This document shows, piece by piece, positions 1 through 9,874 of a stretch of 64,000 nt of DNA. The position numbers and the translations under genes were made by a program. The notes under the pieces are model-generated. The model saw only the letters and a list, made by a program, of their open reading frames with translations, was not told where the DNA came from and searched no databases. The stretch comes from Photobacterium marinum (GTDB taxonomy: Bacteria; Pseudomonadota; Gammaproteobacteria; Enterobacterales; Vibrionaceae): NCBI RefSeq assembly GCF_000331515.1, contig NZ_AMZO01000001.1, positions 236,228-300,227 of the forward strand. The letters run 5' to 3'. Each line of letters begins with the position of its first letter. Positions within the stretch are counted from its first letter, which is position 1.

Positions 1-75
1 GAAGGTTTCCAATCGGTTACTTTTGTATTTTATGGTACAAGTGCTGCTGTCGTCATGATGGTGAAAGGGAAGTGA
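1..75 (+). CDS. C-terminal end of an unidentified protein (partial)
   Basis: Frame 1 is open from the window edge to a TGA at 73-75 and encodes the last 24 residues, ending VMMVKGK. The stop overlaps the ATG of the next gene (TGATG), the usual arrangement for translational coupling, so the two genes are probably co-transcribed. Too little is visible to name a family; the hydrophobic stretch before the basic tail fits a final beta strand or helix. Confidence 0.5.
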   Translation, partial: EGFQSVTFVFYGTSAAVVMMVKGK

Positions 76-482
76 TGGATATTAGAAGTATTCGATGGGG
101 TGAAGCGTTATCTGTTAGGCATCAGGTTTTATGGCCGGATAAAGCACCTCTGTTTTGTAAGGTGGAAGGAGATGAAACAGCTAATCACTTCGGTGTATAT
201 GTCGACAGTAAGTTGGTTAGCGTTGCTTCAGTCTATATTGATGGAAATACAGCGAGGTTGAGGAAATTTGCTACCTTGGCTGAATATCAGGGAAAAGGAA
301 TTGGATCGGGGTTAATAGCCTACATTCTTCAATGGCTTGAATCGGTGGCTATTGAGATTTTCTGGTGCGATGCTCGAAAAACAGCAGTTGGATTTTATAA
401 AAGGTTTGGTATGAGGTCGGATGGTGATGAATTTACCAAGTCTGGTATTCAGTACTATCGGATGGAGCTCAATCTTGTGTGA
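75..482 (+). CDS. GNAT family N-acetyltransferase
   Basis: A 135-residue single-domain protein with the GNAT fold signature. The acetyl-CoA pyrophosphate loop is the YQGKGIGSGL segment (about residues 71-80), preceded by the beta-4 strand TARLRKFATL, and the C-terminal ARKTAVGFYKRFGM motif is typical of the family. It should transfer an acetyl group from acetyl-CoA to an amine, but the substrate cannot be read from sequence. I chose ATG 75, which overlaps the upstream stop codon, over GTG 72. It probably forms the end of an operon with the preceding partial gene. Confidence 0.85.
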   Translation: MDIRSIRWGEALSVRHQVLWPDKAPLFCKVEGDETANHFGVYVDSKLVSVASVYIDGNTARLRKFATLAEYQGKGIGSGLIAYILQWLESVAIEIFWCDARKTAVGFYKRFGMRSDGDEFTKSGIQYYRMELNLV

Positions 483-575
483 GGATCAAGATGGGTATGG
501 CGATATTATGAATTGGGTAATGGAAATATAACAAGATGATGGTACAAAAGAAGTAAGTACCATCATTTTTATATA

Positions 576-830
576 TTACGCTGTTTTTTCTTTTAGCCTA
601 TGAGTGTCACGGAGAGACTTGATTTCTTGAATAAATGCAATGTAAAAGTATGGAAACATCAGAAACATGACAAAAACATAGCTGACTTTATATCGAAATG
701 GCATAACCTCACTTTGATTACTTTCGAAGATTGTTTTTCCTGTAATGAAATAGAGGGCAATAACATATAAAGTTACAAATACGCCAATAACGGCATATGC
801 AGACAGTAAATAAGTCAGAGTTTCAAACAT
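576..830 (-). CDS. Small two-helix membrane protein, unknown function
   Basis: An 84-residue protein beginning MFETLTYLL. It has two hydrophobic segments, about residues 5-28 (ending YVIALYFITG) and 45-65 (YVFVMFLMFPYFYIAFI), and a charged C-terminus (KSLRDTHRLKEK), consistent with an inner-membrane hairpin. The start at 830 is supported by an AGGAGG ribosome binding site seven bases upstream; the longer reading frame to 854 has no such site. I do not recognise the family. It faces away from the acetyltransferase at 1145 and is convergent with the one ending at 482. Confidence 0.6.
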   Translation of the reverse strand: MFETLTYLLSAYAVIGVFVTLYVIALYFITGKTIFESNQSEVMPFRYKVSYVFVMFLMFPYFYIAFIQEIKSLRDTHRLKEKTA

Positions 831-1144
831 AAATCCTCCTGAGTAGAAGTTCATTTGAAATCATTTTTCATTCATAAGAATAAGCGTATAAGTTATTGAT
901 TCCAAGGTGTTAATGTTGACTTTTACACTTAAAAGCCCGAAAGGCAAAGCACTTCAAAAAAACAATGAAATAAGCATGTAATTCTATGATTTCAAATGGC
1001 ATGGAATTATTATCAATGATGTTGTTATTACAATGTGTTATTAATGCATATTGAAAGAGGTTAGTCGTAATTAGTGCACAAATAATAACGCGTTAATTAA
1101 TGGGTGCTTTGAAGTTAATGACATAATTAATAAAGGAATTGGCT
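831..1144. other. AT-rich divergent intergenic region
   Basis: 314 bases between two divergent genes. It must hold the promoters for both, but I see no clear operator, repeat or small gene. An AAGGA ribosome binding site lies at 1133-1137 ahead of the next gene. Confidence 0.5.
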
Positions 1145-1702
1145 ATGGTCACTGAGCTGGAAACCGAAAGACTGATCTTGAGGCGATGGAAACAGTCTGA
1201 TTACACATCTTTTGCCGCAATGTCAGCAGACCCGGCTGTAATGAGGTACTTTCCATCTGTTCTATCCAGAGAAGAAAGTAATCAACTGGCAAATAAAATT
1301 GATTCACTGATGGAACAAAAAGGCTGGGGGTTCTGGGCGGTTGAGCTAAAAGAAACGGCTGAATTTATAGGTACTATCGGATTGCACTATCAGGACAAAG
1401 ATATTCCTGAAGCGCCGTTTGTTGAAGTTGGTTGGCGTTTGTCTTCTGAACACTGGGGAGCGGGTTACGCTACTGAAGCTGCACAGGCTTCTTTGAAGTT
1501 CGCATTTGAGTTGCTTGGGTTGCCAGAGGTTTATGCTTTTACTGCGCTGCAAAATACACCCTCACGTAAGGTAATGGAGAAAATAGGAATGACTGATACA
1601 AACACGAGGTTTTTTCATCCTTCTGTGCCTGAAGGTCACTCGTTACAACGTCATTGCTTGTATAGAATTAGCAGGGAAGAGTGGCAAAAAACCGCCTTGT
1701 AG
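1145..1702 (+). CDS. RimJ/RimL-type GNAT acetyltransferase
   Basis: 185 residues with the pattern of the RimJ/RimL branch of GNAT enzymes: N-terminal ETERLILRRW, a central FVEVGWRLSSEHWGAGYATEA acetyl-CoA binding region, and NTPSRKVMEKIGM near the C-terminus. Relatives acetylate the N-terminus of ribosomal or other proteins, or small amines; the target here is unknown. I chose ATG 1145 because AAGGA ends seven bases upstream, rather than TTG 1139. A terminator overlaps the stop codon. Confidence 0.85.
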   Translation: MVTELETERLILRRWKQSDYTSFAAMSADPAVMRYFPSVLSREESNQLANKIDSLMEQKGWGFWAVELKETAEFIGTIGLHYQDKDIPEAPFVEVGWRLSSEHWGAGYATEAAQASLKFAFELLGLPEVYAFTALQNTPSRKVMEKIGMTDTNTRFFHPSVPEGHSLQRHCLYRISREEWQKTAL

Positions 1703-1715
1703 AAGGCGGTTTTTC
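1687..1715. terminator. Bidirectional rho-independent terminator
   Basis: A stem AAAACCGCCTT / AAGGCGGTTTT with a four-base loop containing the stop codon of the acetyltransferase gene. T runs lie on both sides, so it can serve both this gene and the convergent chitinase gene. Confidence 0.85.
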
Positions 1716-1743
1716 TTTCGTTGCTAAATTTTGCTTGTAAGTA

Positions 1744-3198
1744 TTAAGCGACCTTCATCCATGGGCCCCATTCACCGGATTTCTCTGGATCGTCACCCTT
1801 CGTCCAGTATTTGGCTTCATAGGTCACTCCGTTTACTACAACACGATCACCTTTGTCGTAGGGGGTGTTTGCATCCCAGCCGTTTGGGTCAGGATTTGGG
1901 TTTGGATTGGGATTTGGTCCCGGTGTTGGTTCAACTTTATCTACAACTCGAACTTCAGGCCAGCCTGGGTGAGATTCGTACACGTTCGTAATACATTTCT
2001 CGTAGTCACCCGGTACAAGAGCTGAGTAGGCGGTCTGGTAGGCAACCAGTTTACATTCGAAAGACTTTCCTTCAGGGCGATCTGCGTGATAACTCCAGTC
2101 ACCATCCCAGTTGGTGTAAAGCACATCAGTGGCTCCTTCAAGGTTCAGGCTGCCGTATGGAGTCTGCTGCCAGCAAGTGTTCTTTTCGTCAGCCTCAATA
2201 GGGATTTGATAGTGAGAGGCTAAGCCTTCCCAGTAACGAATTCGGTTAACTGGCTGCCCTTTATTCTTATTGTGTTCACCACACTCGATACCACCGTTAA
2301 TGATGTTGATAGTTGTACCGAAGCCATAGCCGATACCGGCATCAATTTCACGTTGTGATGGTTTCCAAGTGCGGTCAATGACATGCAGCATGGCAGGTTT
2401 CGGTGCTTGAGGTGTTAGGAAGAACCAGATGGCAGAGGCGAGGTTAAGCCATGAGTCTGCAACGCGGCCCGGATCATTCAGTAACACTGAGGCATCGCCG
2501 TCAAACATCACTTCAGAGAAAGGCCCGTAATTGAAGTGATAGGAGAGTTGTTTTGCTCCTCGACCAAAATAACCCTGACCTGCAGCACATGGCCAACGCT
2601 TATTTTGCCAGTCATTCTGACCACAACCGGTTGTATAGCCGACTTGACCTTCTGACCAGCCCATTTCACGTACGTGTACCAGCGCCTGTTGCCATTCTTC
2701 AAGGGCCAGAGGGTTATCCCATACGTTGTCTTTTGCGATATGGCCTCCGGTTTCCTGTGCGAAGTGGGCAAATGCCGTAACGATGGATTTCTTACAGATT
2801 GCATCAGAGTTCCTGCCATCGGTGTACTCACCACAGAATGCCGGGAACTTACCGATAGCACGAAGGAAACGGGTATAGGTATACTCCTGCGCAGCCATTT
2901 GGGTCAGGAAGTCCCATTCAGACTGAGAAAAAACACGCTCTGCGCGTTTAACGTTATCGGGATTGCTGGCAAGGCCGGGTTCAATGGCTTCAACAACAGT
3001 GTTTGGTTGGGTTGCCAGTGCTTTAGCCCAAATTGCATACATAGGATCAGCGGTTTTCGCTTTTTCAGCCGCTTCAACATCGGATCGTAAAACTACGTAT
3101 CCGGTTGGGTTTTGAGGATCCGGTTGAGGATTCATTGCAAAGCTGTTGGCAGCTAAAGTACATCCTATCAGTGTTGTCAGAACTCCTAGCTTAAACAT
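1744..3198 (-). CDS. Secreted GH19 chitinase with C-terminal chitin-binding module
   Basis: A 484-residue secreted enzyme expected to hydrolyse chitin. A signal peptide covers about residues 1-21 (cleavage after NSFA). The GH19 catalytic domain holds AFAHFAQETGGH (residues 142-153, with E149 the likely general acid) and GYFGRGAKQLSYHFNYG (209-225), both family hallmarks. A Pro-Asn rich linker (about 428-442) leads to a CBM5/12-type module with the expected aromatic residues (WDANTPYDKGDRV and KYWTKGDDP). AAGGAG precedes the start. A marine, chitin-degrading lifestyle is implied. It stands alone, convergent with the acetyltransferase. Confidence 0.92.
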   Translation of the reverse strand: MFKLGVLTTLIGCTLAANSFAMNPQPDPQNPTGYVVLRSDVEAAEKAKTADPMYAIWAKALATQPNTVVEAIEPGLASNPDNVKRAERVFSQSEWDFLTQMAAQEYTYTRFLRAIGKFPAFCGEYTDGRNSDAICKKSIVTAFAHFAQETGGHIAKDNVWDNPLALEEWQQALVHVREMGWSEGQVGYTTGCGQNDWQNKRWPCAAGQGYFGRGAKQLSYHFNYGPFSEVMFDGDASVLLNDPGRVADSWLNLASAIWFFLTPQAPKPAMLHVIDRTWKPSQREIDAGIGYGFGTTINIINGGIECGEHNKNKGQPVNRIRYWEGLASHYQIPIEADEKNTCWQQTPYGSLNLEGATDVLYTNWDGDWSYHADRPEGKSFECKLVAYQTAYSALVPGDYEKCITNVYESHPGWPEVRVVDKVEPTPGPNPNPNPNPDPNGWDANTPYDKGDRVVVNGVTYEAKYWTKGDDPEKSGEWGPWMKVA

Positions 3199-3876
3199 GT
3201 GAGAAACTCCTTGTAATTTTCGAGGTACCTGGCAAATCTGCCAGACTTCAGATGTCCCACGCTTTGACAGTGCTATGCCAACATGAGAAAGCCGCTAGAG
3301 GTAGTGATATACGAAGGAGTAAGATGTATCCCTGTTAGTCTGTAATTTCTGAACCGGGAAAAACCGCCGTATTCGCTCAATAGCTATTGTTGTCAGCGAA
3401 ACTGTCTAACAAAAACCAGCGCAGTAAATTGAATATAAAATGACCGTGAAGGCTGACTCAATGGTTATTTTTTATAGATAATTATCTGTTATATGAGGTT
3501 GAAGAGGAATAATAAACTAAGAATATTAATTGACTAGATTTAAAATACTCACTTTTTAAGCAAAAGTTATAAATCCAGGATAAAAATCCGAATTGCATGT
3601 TGATAATTAAAGAGAGCCTCTGCGAGTCATTTCAAAGCATTATAGAAACGTTTAATTTGCTGGCTATATTTCTGGAAGGTATATAACGGTTTTTATTATG
3701 AAATAATGTGGCCGGTATTATTGTTGCTATTAATTAAATGAAAGCAGTTGGTCACAATTGTATTTAAATACGTGATCTCTGACAAGAATGATATATATGG
3801 TTTTAACTTTGTTTGTTATTATTTTGAATGAAATAAAAGCTATAGTTTAGATAGTTGCTTTCAGGGGCTGAGCAAA
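3199..3876. other. Long AT-rich divergent intergenic region
   Basis: 678 bases between the divergent chitinase and serine hydrolase genes. It should carry both promoters and possibly chitin-responsive control. I see no convincing gene, inverted repeat or known operator. Translation of the right-hand gene is preceded only by a weak AGGGG-like site. Confidence 0.5.
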
Positions 3877-5094
3877 ATGAAACAAGTTACTCGTGTTCTG
3901 ATTTTTCTTGTCATTCTGGTAATAGGTTGTGGAGCATGGTTCAAAACGGAACTGACGCAACTTTATTATACCGTGCGCCTTTTTGATGAAGATGTGATTG
4001 TTAGTAATTTTTCTAACATGAAGCAAATGGCTCCGACTAAAACCGTCAGGCGCTCAGGTGAAGTTTATCGGTTTGGTGAGCATCACCGTTTATTACCGAC
4101 TTATTTTACTTATAACGACAGATATGTTGATACAGGCCGGTGGCTGAAAGAGACGAACACAACGGCAATGATCGTACTAAAAGGTAACGATATCAGCTAT
4201 GAAGAATATTTTTTGGGCACGGGCGAATTTGATTATCGGATTTCATGGTCGGTCGCAAAATCCTTTTTGAGTGCGATTTTTGGGGTTGCTGTGGAGGAGG
4301 GGCTCATAGCAGACCTTAATGACCCTGTTACGGATTATGTCCCGGATCTTGTCGGTTCCGGCTACGAGGGTGTCAGTATTAAGAACATCTTACAGATGTC
4401 GAGTGGTATCTATTTTAATGAAGACTATAGCGATTTCTTCAGTGACATTAATCGAATGGGACGAATTCTTGCGCTTGGTGGCAGTTTCGATGAGTTTGCT
4501 TCAACGTTGACCCGATATCGGGATCAAGGAACATACATGCATTATGTCAGTATGGATACGCATGTACTTGGAATGGTTTTACGGGCAGCAACCGGACGTG
4601 AGTTTATTGACTACTTTCGTGAAAAATTATGGTCAAAGCTGAAGACCGAAGGTGACGCCATTTTTGTTACAGACAGTATGGGGGAACCTATGGTGTTGGG
4701 TGGGCTGAATTTACTCACTCGTGACTATCTACGGCTGGGTAAGTTGTACCGTGATAATGGTCGTCTGGACGGAGAACAGATTATTCCCGAACAATGGATC
4801 GAAAACAGCATAACTCCGGATGAACCTCATTTGATGCCTGGTCCGCGGGACAGCGCGAAAACTCACTTTGGTTATGGCTATCAATGGTGGATCCCTGAAC
4901 ATGCCGATGAAGAGTTCATGGCTATCGGGATTTATGGTCAGTATATCTATATCAACCGCAAAGCCGATGTGGTGATTGTAAAAAACAGTGCTGATCGTCG
5001 TTTTATGGAAAATAACTACGAAAGTATGGATTATGCGGTGGCTGCCTTCAGGCAAATTGCTCATTCACTGGCTGATAATACGGTAACCAATTAA
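3877..5094 (+). CDS. Membrane-anchored beta-lactamase-fold serine hydrolase
   Basis: 405 residues. An uncleaved signal anchor spans about residues 6-22, then a beta-lactamase/penicillin-binding-protein fold. The SxxK motif is S125-V-A-K128 in ISWSVAKSF, and a YxS motif, Y223-V-S225, stands where class C enzymes and esterases have YxN. The C-terminal FGYGYQWW segment is typical of the 6-aminohexanoate-dimer hydrolase/EstB-like branch, so an esterase, amidase or peptidase of cell-wall or D-amino-acid type substrates is more likely than an antibiotic-resistance enzyme. It acts in the periplasm. It is a single gene; the next gene starts about 100 bases on. Confidence 0.8.
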   Translation: MKQVTRVLIFLVILVIGCGAWFKTELTQLYYTVRLFDEDVIVSNFSNMKQMAPTKTVRRSGEVYRFGEHHRLLPTYFTYNDRYVDTGRWLKETNTTAMIVLKGNDISYEEYFLGTGEFDYRISWSVAKSFLSAIFGVAVEEGLIADLNDPVTDYVPDLVGSGYEGVSIKNILQMSSGIYFNEDYSDFFSDINRMGRILALGGSFDEFASTLTRYRDQGTYMHYVSMDTHVLGMVLRAATGREFIDYFREKLWSKLKTEGDAIFVTDSMGEPMVLGGLNLLTRDYLRLGKLYRDNGRLDGEQIIPEQWIENSITPDEPHLMPGPRDSAKTHFGYGYQWWIPEHADEEFMAIGIYGQYIYINRKADVVIVKNSADRRFMENNYESMDYAVAAFRQIAHSLADNTVTN

Positions 5095-5196
5095 GTTTGC
5101 ATGCTATTTGTTCAAGGAATTATTAATTGGCTTAAATATCACTGAATAAGGCGGAATATCGTATTACACTTTGCAGATATCTTTTTATTTTCCGTA

Positions 5197-5781
5197 ATGA
5201 GAATTCCCATGCAAAAAATAAGAAGCTTGCTCGTTGAGCTGGATAAGCTGAAGTCGGTATACCGGATGACTTATCTTTCAGATATTTCCCGTACGGAAAA
5301 CTCCGCAGAGCATAGTTGGCATCTTGCCGTTGCCTTGATGGCATTGAGAGATCTTATCCCCGAGTCTGTCGATATAGATCATGCAATTAAGATGGCCTTG
5401 CTGCATGATGTTTGTGAAATCGGTGCCGGGGATATTTCTGTTTATGATCCTAAGCGCGGTGAGAAAGCAAAAGAAGAAGCTGAATTCATGCAGGCTTTTG
5501 CTGAGCGCCACGACACCTTTGGTAAAGAGGCGTCTGCAATGTGGTATGAGTACGAAGAACAGCTCACAGAGGAAAGCCGGTGGGTTAAAGTCGTCGATCG
5601 CTTACTGCCTTTCATTTTGAATATAGCAACGGAAGGTAAACGCTGGCAGGAGCAGGGCATAGCCCGCAGCCAGGTGTTGGGAATTAACCGTTGTATTGAA
5701 GAAATAGCGCCTGAACTTTATGAATGGATGAAACAGGAAATTGATGAAGCAGTTAAAAAAGGCTGGCTTCAGGATTCCTGA
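5197..5781 (+). CDS. HD-domain phosphohydrolase (YfbR/HDDC2-like 5'-nucleotidase)
   Basis: 194 residues of an HD-type metal-dependent phosphohydrolase. The metal ligands are visible: H in AEHSWHLA (about residue 39), the HD pair in LLHDVCEIGAGD (about 69-70), and a later D in VKVVDRLLP. The E-G-D spacing after HD matches the YfbR/HDDC2 family, which dephosphorylates deoxynucleoside 5'-monophosphates. ATG 5197 and ATG 5209 are both possible starts; neither has a strong ribosome binding site, and the conserved region begins just after the second. Confidence 0.8.
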   Translation: MRIPMQKIRSLLVELDKLKSVYRMTYLSDISRTENSAEHSWHLAVALMALRDLIPESVDIDHAIKMALLHDVCEIGAGDISVYDPKRGEKAKEEAEFMQAFAERHDTFGKEASAMWYEYEEQLTEESRWVKVVDRLLPFILNIATEGKRWQEQGIARSQVLGINRCIEEIAPELYEWMKQEIDEAVKKGWLQDS

Positions 5782-5936
5782 ATATCCATAAATAAAAGTA
5801 AAACAGAAAGCAAAAATAAGAAGCATAACGTTGCTTTGTTTTTCTTGTTCAGGTGTTATGTCATTGATTTTGAATGTTTTGCTGGGATGATTGAGCCGTG
5901 CTACAGAAAGGCTCATTGAAAAATAAGAAGGATGAA

Positions 5937-8105
5937 ATGTATAAGAAGGCGTTAACGTTGGCTGTCATGGTTGCACTTGCAGGTTGTGATACACCTGTGG
6001 ATCTTAAAAATACAAATAGCAATGTTCAGGAACAACCTGTTCTGGAAAGTACTGAACAGCTTGTTAAATACCCGGAAACCAAAAAAGTGGATGTCGTTGA
6101 CGAGTATTTCGGTACTAAAGTTGCGGATCCGTATCGTTGGCTTGAAGATGACATGAGCCAGGAAACGGCGAAGTGGGTGAAGTCGCAAAACAAAGTTACT
6201 TTTGATTATCTGTCACACATTCCTTATCGCGAACAGATTGAAGCGCGTCTGACTAAGCTGATGGATTATGAAAAGGTAGGTCAGCCTTTTAAAGAAGGTA
6301 AGTACACCTATTTTTATAAGAATGACGGGCTGCAAAACCAGTATGTCCTCTATCGTCAGCTTGGCGATGGTAAAGAGGAGGTTTTCCTCGATCCGAATAT
6401 TTTCAGTGAAGACGGGACGACGTCACTGGCCGGAACCAGTTTCTCTAAAGGTGGTTCTTTGATGGCTTATCAGATATCGGAAGGTGGTAGCGATTGGCGT
6501 AAAGTCATTGTGCTTGATACTGAAACGAAAAAGCAGGTCGGTGAAGTGCTGGTTGATGTTAAATTTAGTGAGCTTTCCTGGCTTGGTAATGAAGGATTCT
6601 ATTACTCCAGCTATGATAAACCACAGGGCAGTGAGTTATCTGCGAAGACAGATCAACACAAGCTTTATTATCACAAGCTAGGAACTCGCCAGGATGAAGA
6701 TAAATTGGTCTTTGGTGGTACTGAAGCGCAGAAGCACCGCTATGTTCAGGGGGACACCAGTGACGACGATCGCTATTTGGCAATTTCTGCCAGTGTATCG
6801 ACTTCCGGTAATAAGCTGTATCTGAAAGATCTGACCAAACCGGACAGTGAACTTATTACTGTGTTGGACGACACGAAATCTGATACTTATGTGGTTGAAA
6901 ATCAGGGTTCAAAGCTGTATTTGGTTACCAACCTTAATGCGCCTTATAAACGGCTTGTTAGCGTTGATGCTTCGAATCCGACCCCAGATAATTGGAAGGA
7001 TGTGATCCCTGAGTCCGATAGTGTGTTGAACGTCTCGACTGGCGGCGGTTATTTTTTTGCTTTGTATGAAGTCGATGCCGTTTCAAAAGTGAAGCAGTAT
7101 GATATGGACGGTAAGCTGATCCGCGAGATTCAGTTGCCGGATATAGGCACTGTCAGCGGCTTTTATGGTGAGAAAGAAGATAAAGAGATTTACTACACCT
7201 TCACTAACTTTAAGACTCCGGGAACAACTTACAGTTTTGATGTAAACAGTGGTGAAAGCCGGGTCTATCATAAGTCAGCTGCGCCGTTTAATGCTGACGA
7301 TTACCAGTCCCAACAGGTATTTTATACCTCCAAAGATGGTACGAAAGTACCGATGACAATCACCTATAAAAAGGGTACGTCACTTGATGGTACTACACCG
7401 ACAATTTTGTATGGCTATGGTGGTTTTAATGTCAGTCTGACACCGTGGTTCAGTCCGACACGGGCGGCATGGCTGGAAATGGGCGGTATCTATGCGGTTG
7501 CCAATATCCGTGGTGGTGGTGAATATGGAAAAGAGTGGCATAAGGCTGGCACTCAGCTACATAAGCAGAATGTTTTTGAGGACTTCATTGCCGCTGCAGA
7601 GTATTTGACTGCGGAAGGCTATACCTCAAGTGAGAAACTGGCGATCAATGGCGGTTCTAACGGTGGTTTGTTGGTGGGAGCGGTGATGACGCAGCGGCCG
7701 GACTTATTTAAGGTTGCTATTCCTTCTGTCGGTGTGTTGGACATGCTTCGTTACCATACCTTCACAGCTGGAGCTGGCTGGGCATACGACTATGGTACGG
7801 CTAACCAAAGTAAGGAAATGTTTGATTACCTGAAAGGCTACTCTCCGGTTCATAATGTGCATGCAGGAACTCAATATCCGGCAACACTGGTAACCACTGG
7901 CGATCATGATGACCGCGTTGTACCAGCTCACTCTTACAAGTTTGTGGCAGAGCTGCAATCGAAGCAGGCTGGAATTAATCCGACCTTGATCCGTATTGAA
8001 ACGAATGCCGGGCATGGAGCTGGAACCCCGACGAGTAAGATCATCGAACAGTATGCCGATATATACAGCTTCACACTGTATAACATGGGGGTTCAGAAGA
8101 TCTGA
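5937..8105 (+). CDS. Lipoprotein prolyl oligopeptidase (S9A family)
   Basis: 722 residues. A lipoprotein signal ends in a LAGC lipobox, so the mature protein is anchored to a membrane facing the periplasm. The N-terminal region ([16 protein letters not shown], then a beta propeller) gates the active site. The C-terminal alpha/beta hydrolase holds GGSNGG with catalytic Ser574, [12 protein letters not shown] with the catalytic Asp, and NAGHGAG with the His. It should cleave short peptides after proline. I chose ATG 5937 because AAGGA lies just upstream and the lipoprotein signal begins there; a longer frame from 5898 would bury the signal. Confidence 0.93.
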   Translation: MYKKALTLAVMVALAGCDTPVDLKNTNSNVQEQPVLESTEQLVKYPETKKVDVVDEYFGTKVADPYRWLEDDMSQETAKWVKSQNKVTFDYLSHIPYREQIEARLTKLMDYEKVGQPFKEGKYTYFYKNDGLQNQYVLYRQLGDGKEEVFLDPNIFSEDGTTSLAGTSFSKGGSLMAYQISEGGSDWRKVIVLDTETKKQVGEVLVDVKFSELSWLGNEGFYYSSYDKPQGSELSAKTDQHKLYYHKLGTRQDEDKLVFGGTEAQKHRYVQGDTSDDDRYLAISASVSTSGNKLYLKDLTKPDSELITVLDDTKSDTYVVENQGSKLYLVTNLNAPYKRLVSVDASNPTPDNWKDVIPESDSVLNVSTGGGYFFALYEVDAVSKVKQYDMDGKLIREIQLPDIGTVSGFYGEKEDKEIYYTFTNFKTPGTTYSFDVNSGESRVYHKSAAPFNADDYQSQQVFYTSKDGTKVPMTITYKKGTSLDGTTPTILYGYGGFNVSLTPWFSPTRAAWLEMGGIYAVANIRGGGEYGKEWHKAGTQLHKQNVFEDFIAAAEYLTAEGYTSSEKLAINGGSNGGLLVGAVMTQRPDLFKVAIPSVGVLDMLRYHTFTAGAGWAYDYGTANQSKEMFDYLKGYSPVHNVHAGTQYPATLVTTGDHDDRVVPAHSYKFVAELQSKQAGINPTLIRIETNAGHGAGTPTSKIIEQYADIYSFTLYNMGVQKI

Positions 8106-8132
8106 ACCAAGTGAGAGTTCATTTCTCTTAGC

Positions 8133-8161
8133 AAAGCGCAGGCAATTGGCTGCGCTTTTTT
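8133..8161 (+). terminator. Rho-independent terminator after the prolyl oligopeptidase
   Basis: Stem AAGCGCA / TGCGCTT with a ten-base loop, followed by a run of T. It lies 28 bases after the stop codon. Confidence 0.85.
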
Positions 8162-8316
8162 GTAATTGTTCCAAAATGATCAGGATTGCAAGAAGGGGGC
8201 TGAGTCGCACTTTGATGATTTTTTGCACATCATCGTTGACTCATCTATTAATCGCCATTAAATTGACGCTAATTAGAGTTATAACTCAATTTCGTTTCTG
8301 ATTAAGATAGCGCCTG

Positions 8317-8874
8317 ATGAAAAAGAACGGATTTACATTAATAGAGCTTGTTGTTGTGACTGTTGGGCTGGGGATTTTGGCTGTTACGGCTGCGCCACGA
8401 TTTTTGCATCTGCAAAGTGATGCTCGAAATTCGGCGTTGGAAGGACTAAAAGGCGCTGTCATATCAGGCTTAGAAGTGGGGTACGGCAAAATGACCATGG
8501 CTGGCATAGAGAGCGTTGCTTACATCACGAATAAAAGCACAGACGATAATAAGTATGTGGCGGAAATGATCCCGATTACTGGCTGTGAAAAAGAAGGGGC
8601 TGACAGGTGTATTTTCCGTTACGGTTATCCGGAAGCTAATTTCTATACGATTACGACTCTGGTTGACGGTATTAATAAACATTACCGACAAGATAAAGAC
8701 TGGGGTATTACGAAGATAATTGGTGAAGACAATGTACTTGTTATCACGGATACATCGAACCTTGATTATACCAAAGTGCCTCCCAAACTGGTGAATAATA
8801 GCTGCTATCTTCGTTATATTGATCCAACTCAGGTAAGCGAGACTTACAGCCTTGAAATTGTTCCCTGCCAGTAA
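8317..8874 (+). CDS. Type IV pilin-like (prepilin) protein
   Basis: 185 residues with a classic type IV prepilin N-terminus: MKKNG followed by FTLIELVVV, where prepilin peptidase would cut after Gly5 and methylate Phe6; Glu10 is the conserved +5 residue. The remainder (ALEGLKGAV, then a region with the cysteine pair CEKEGADRC and a C-terminal CYLRYI) resembles MSHA-type minor pilins. No pilus assembly genes are nearby, so it would depend on a system encoded elsewhere. Terminators on both sides make it a single-gene unit. Confidence 0.85.
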   Translation: MKKNGFTLIELVVVTVGLGILAVTAAPRFLHLQSDARNSALEGLKGAVISGLEVGYGKMTMAGIESVAYITNKSTDDNKYVAEMIPITGCEKEGADRCIFRYGYPEANFYTITTLVDGINKHYRQDKDWGITKIIGEDNVLVITDTSNLDYTKVPPKLVNNSCYLRYIDPTQVSETYSLEIVPCQ

Positions 8875-8914
8875 CTCATATCGCTGTTGAATTTATCGTG
8901 TTGACATGAATGAG

Positions 8915-8938
8915 CCCCGTATTCTACGGGGGTTTTTT
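8915..8938 (+). terminator. Rho-independent terminator after the pilin-like gene
   Basis: Perfect stem CCCCGTA / TACGGGG with a three-base loop and a six-T tail. Confidence 0.85.
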
Positions 8939-9124
8939 GACTCTATAACCTCCTAACTTCTGTTTGATTTTTACTCTCGCTTTAACTTTAGTTATAAATA
9001 TCTGTTTGAAATTAAAACTTATTTACCGGTATTTGGTTTACAGAATCTAAGTAATCAATGACATTTGGGTTTACACTCAAAGTAGATATGAAGTGCTCTT
9101 AGTCACTGGTTATGGGGTGAACTC

Positions 9125-9688
9125 ATGGCAAATACTGGTATTAAGCTGATCCCGAATATTCTGACAACATCGAGGATGTTTCTGGCGATACCTATCTGCT
9201 GGTTAATTCTGGAACAAAGCTACGGTATTGTGTTGATACTTGCTTTTATCGCCGGGGTCAGCGACGGCCTTGATGGTTGGCTGGCACGAAAGCTTGATGC
9301 TCCGAGTGTATATGGTGCCGTGGCTGATCCGGTCTCAGATAAAATCATGCTGGTTGGTACTTATGTCTGCCTTGCGATTGTTGGCTTGATCCCATGGTGG
9401 GTTGCCGGAATTCTTGTGCTTAGAGACTTAGTGATAGTTAGTGGTGCCATTGCTTATTTCTTCGTTGTTGGGGGCTATGAAATGGAGCCTAGCATATGGG
9501 GTAAGAGCAGTACCGGTTTGCAGATAGTGTTCGCATTGATGGTATTGACTCAGCAGGTGACACCGGTTTTCCCGGATCTTGTGATGCAAGCCGGGCTATG
9601 GCTGGTGGTTTTACTGGCCTTTATCAGTGGCGGTCATTACGTTTATGTCTGGAGTTCCAAGGCATTAAATGAGAAGCGTCACCAGTAG
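9125..9688 (+). CDS. CDP-alcohol phosphatidyltransferase family membrane protein
   Basis: 187 residues with several transmembrane helices and the complete catalytic motif DGx2ARx8Gx3Dx3D: D-G-W-L-A-R at about residues 57-62, G about 71, D about 75 and D about 79. The family moves a phosphatidyl or related group from a CDP-alcohol to an acceptor alcohol in phospholipid synthesis. The N-terminal ITTSRMF-like segment (LTTSRMFLAIPICW) resembles PgsA and cardiolipin-synthase types, but the substrate is not certain. It is flanked by terminators and is monocistronic. Confidence 0.85.
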   Translation: MANTGIKLIPNILTTSRMFLAIPICWLILEQSYGIVLILAFIAGVSDGLDGWLARKLDAPSVYGAVADPVSDKIMLVGTYVCLAIVGLIPWWVAGILVLRDLVIVSGAIAYFFVVGGYEMEPSIWGKSSTGLQIVFALMVLTQQVTPVFPDLVMQAGLWLVVLLAFISGGHYVYVWSSKALNEKRHQ

Positions 9689-9874
9689 CTTCAGATTAAG
9701 AAACTCAGAAAATTACACATTGATCACTGAACCGTTATGAAAACGGGAGGTTATCAGTTTTTAAATGGAACAGAGGTGATAAATTTAAACGAATTATTGT
9801 TCAGGAACAGTTAGTAGCATTATTCATACTACAATTGGTTTTGGCAGTTAATGTCAGATCAAAGGATGATAATT

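Noticed and set aside
7704..8228. A 174-codon minus-strand frame opposite the prolyl oligopeptidase.
   Set aside because: It is antisense to the conserved catalytic domain and has no features of its own, so it is a shadow of the real gene.
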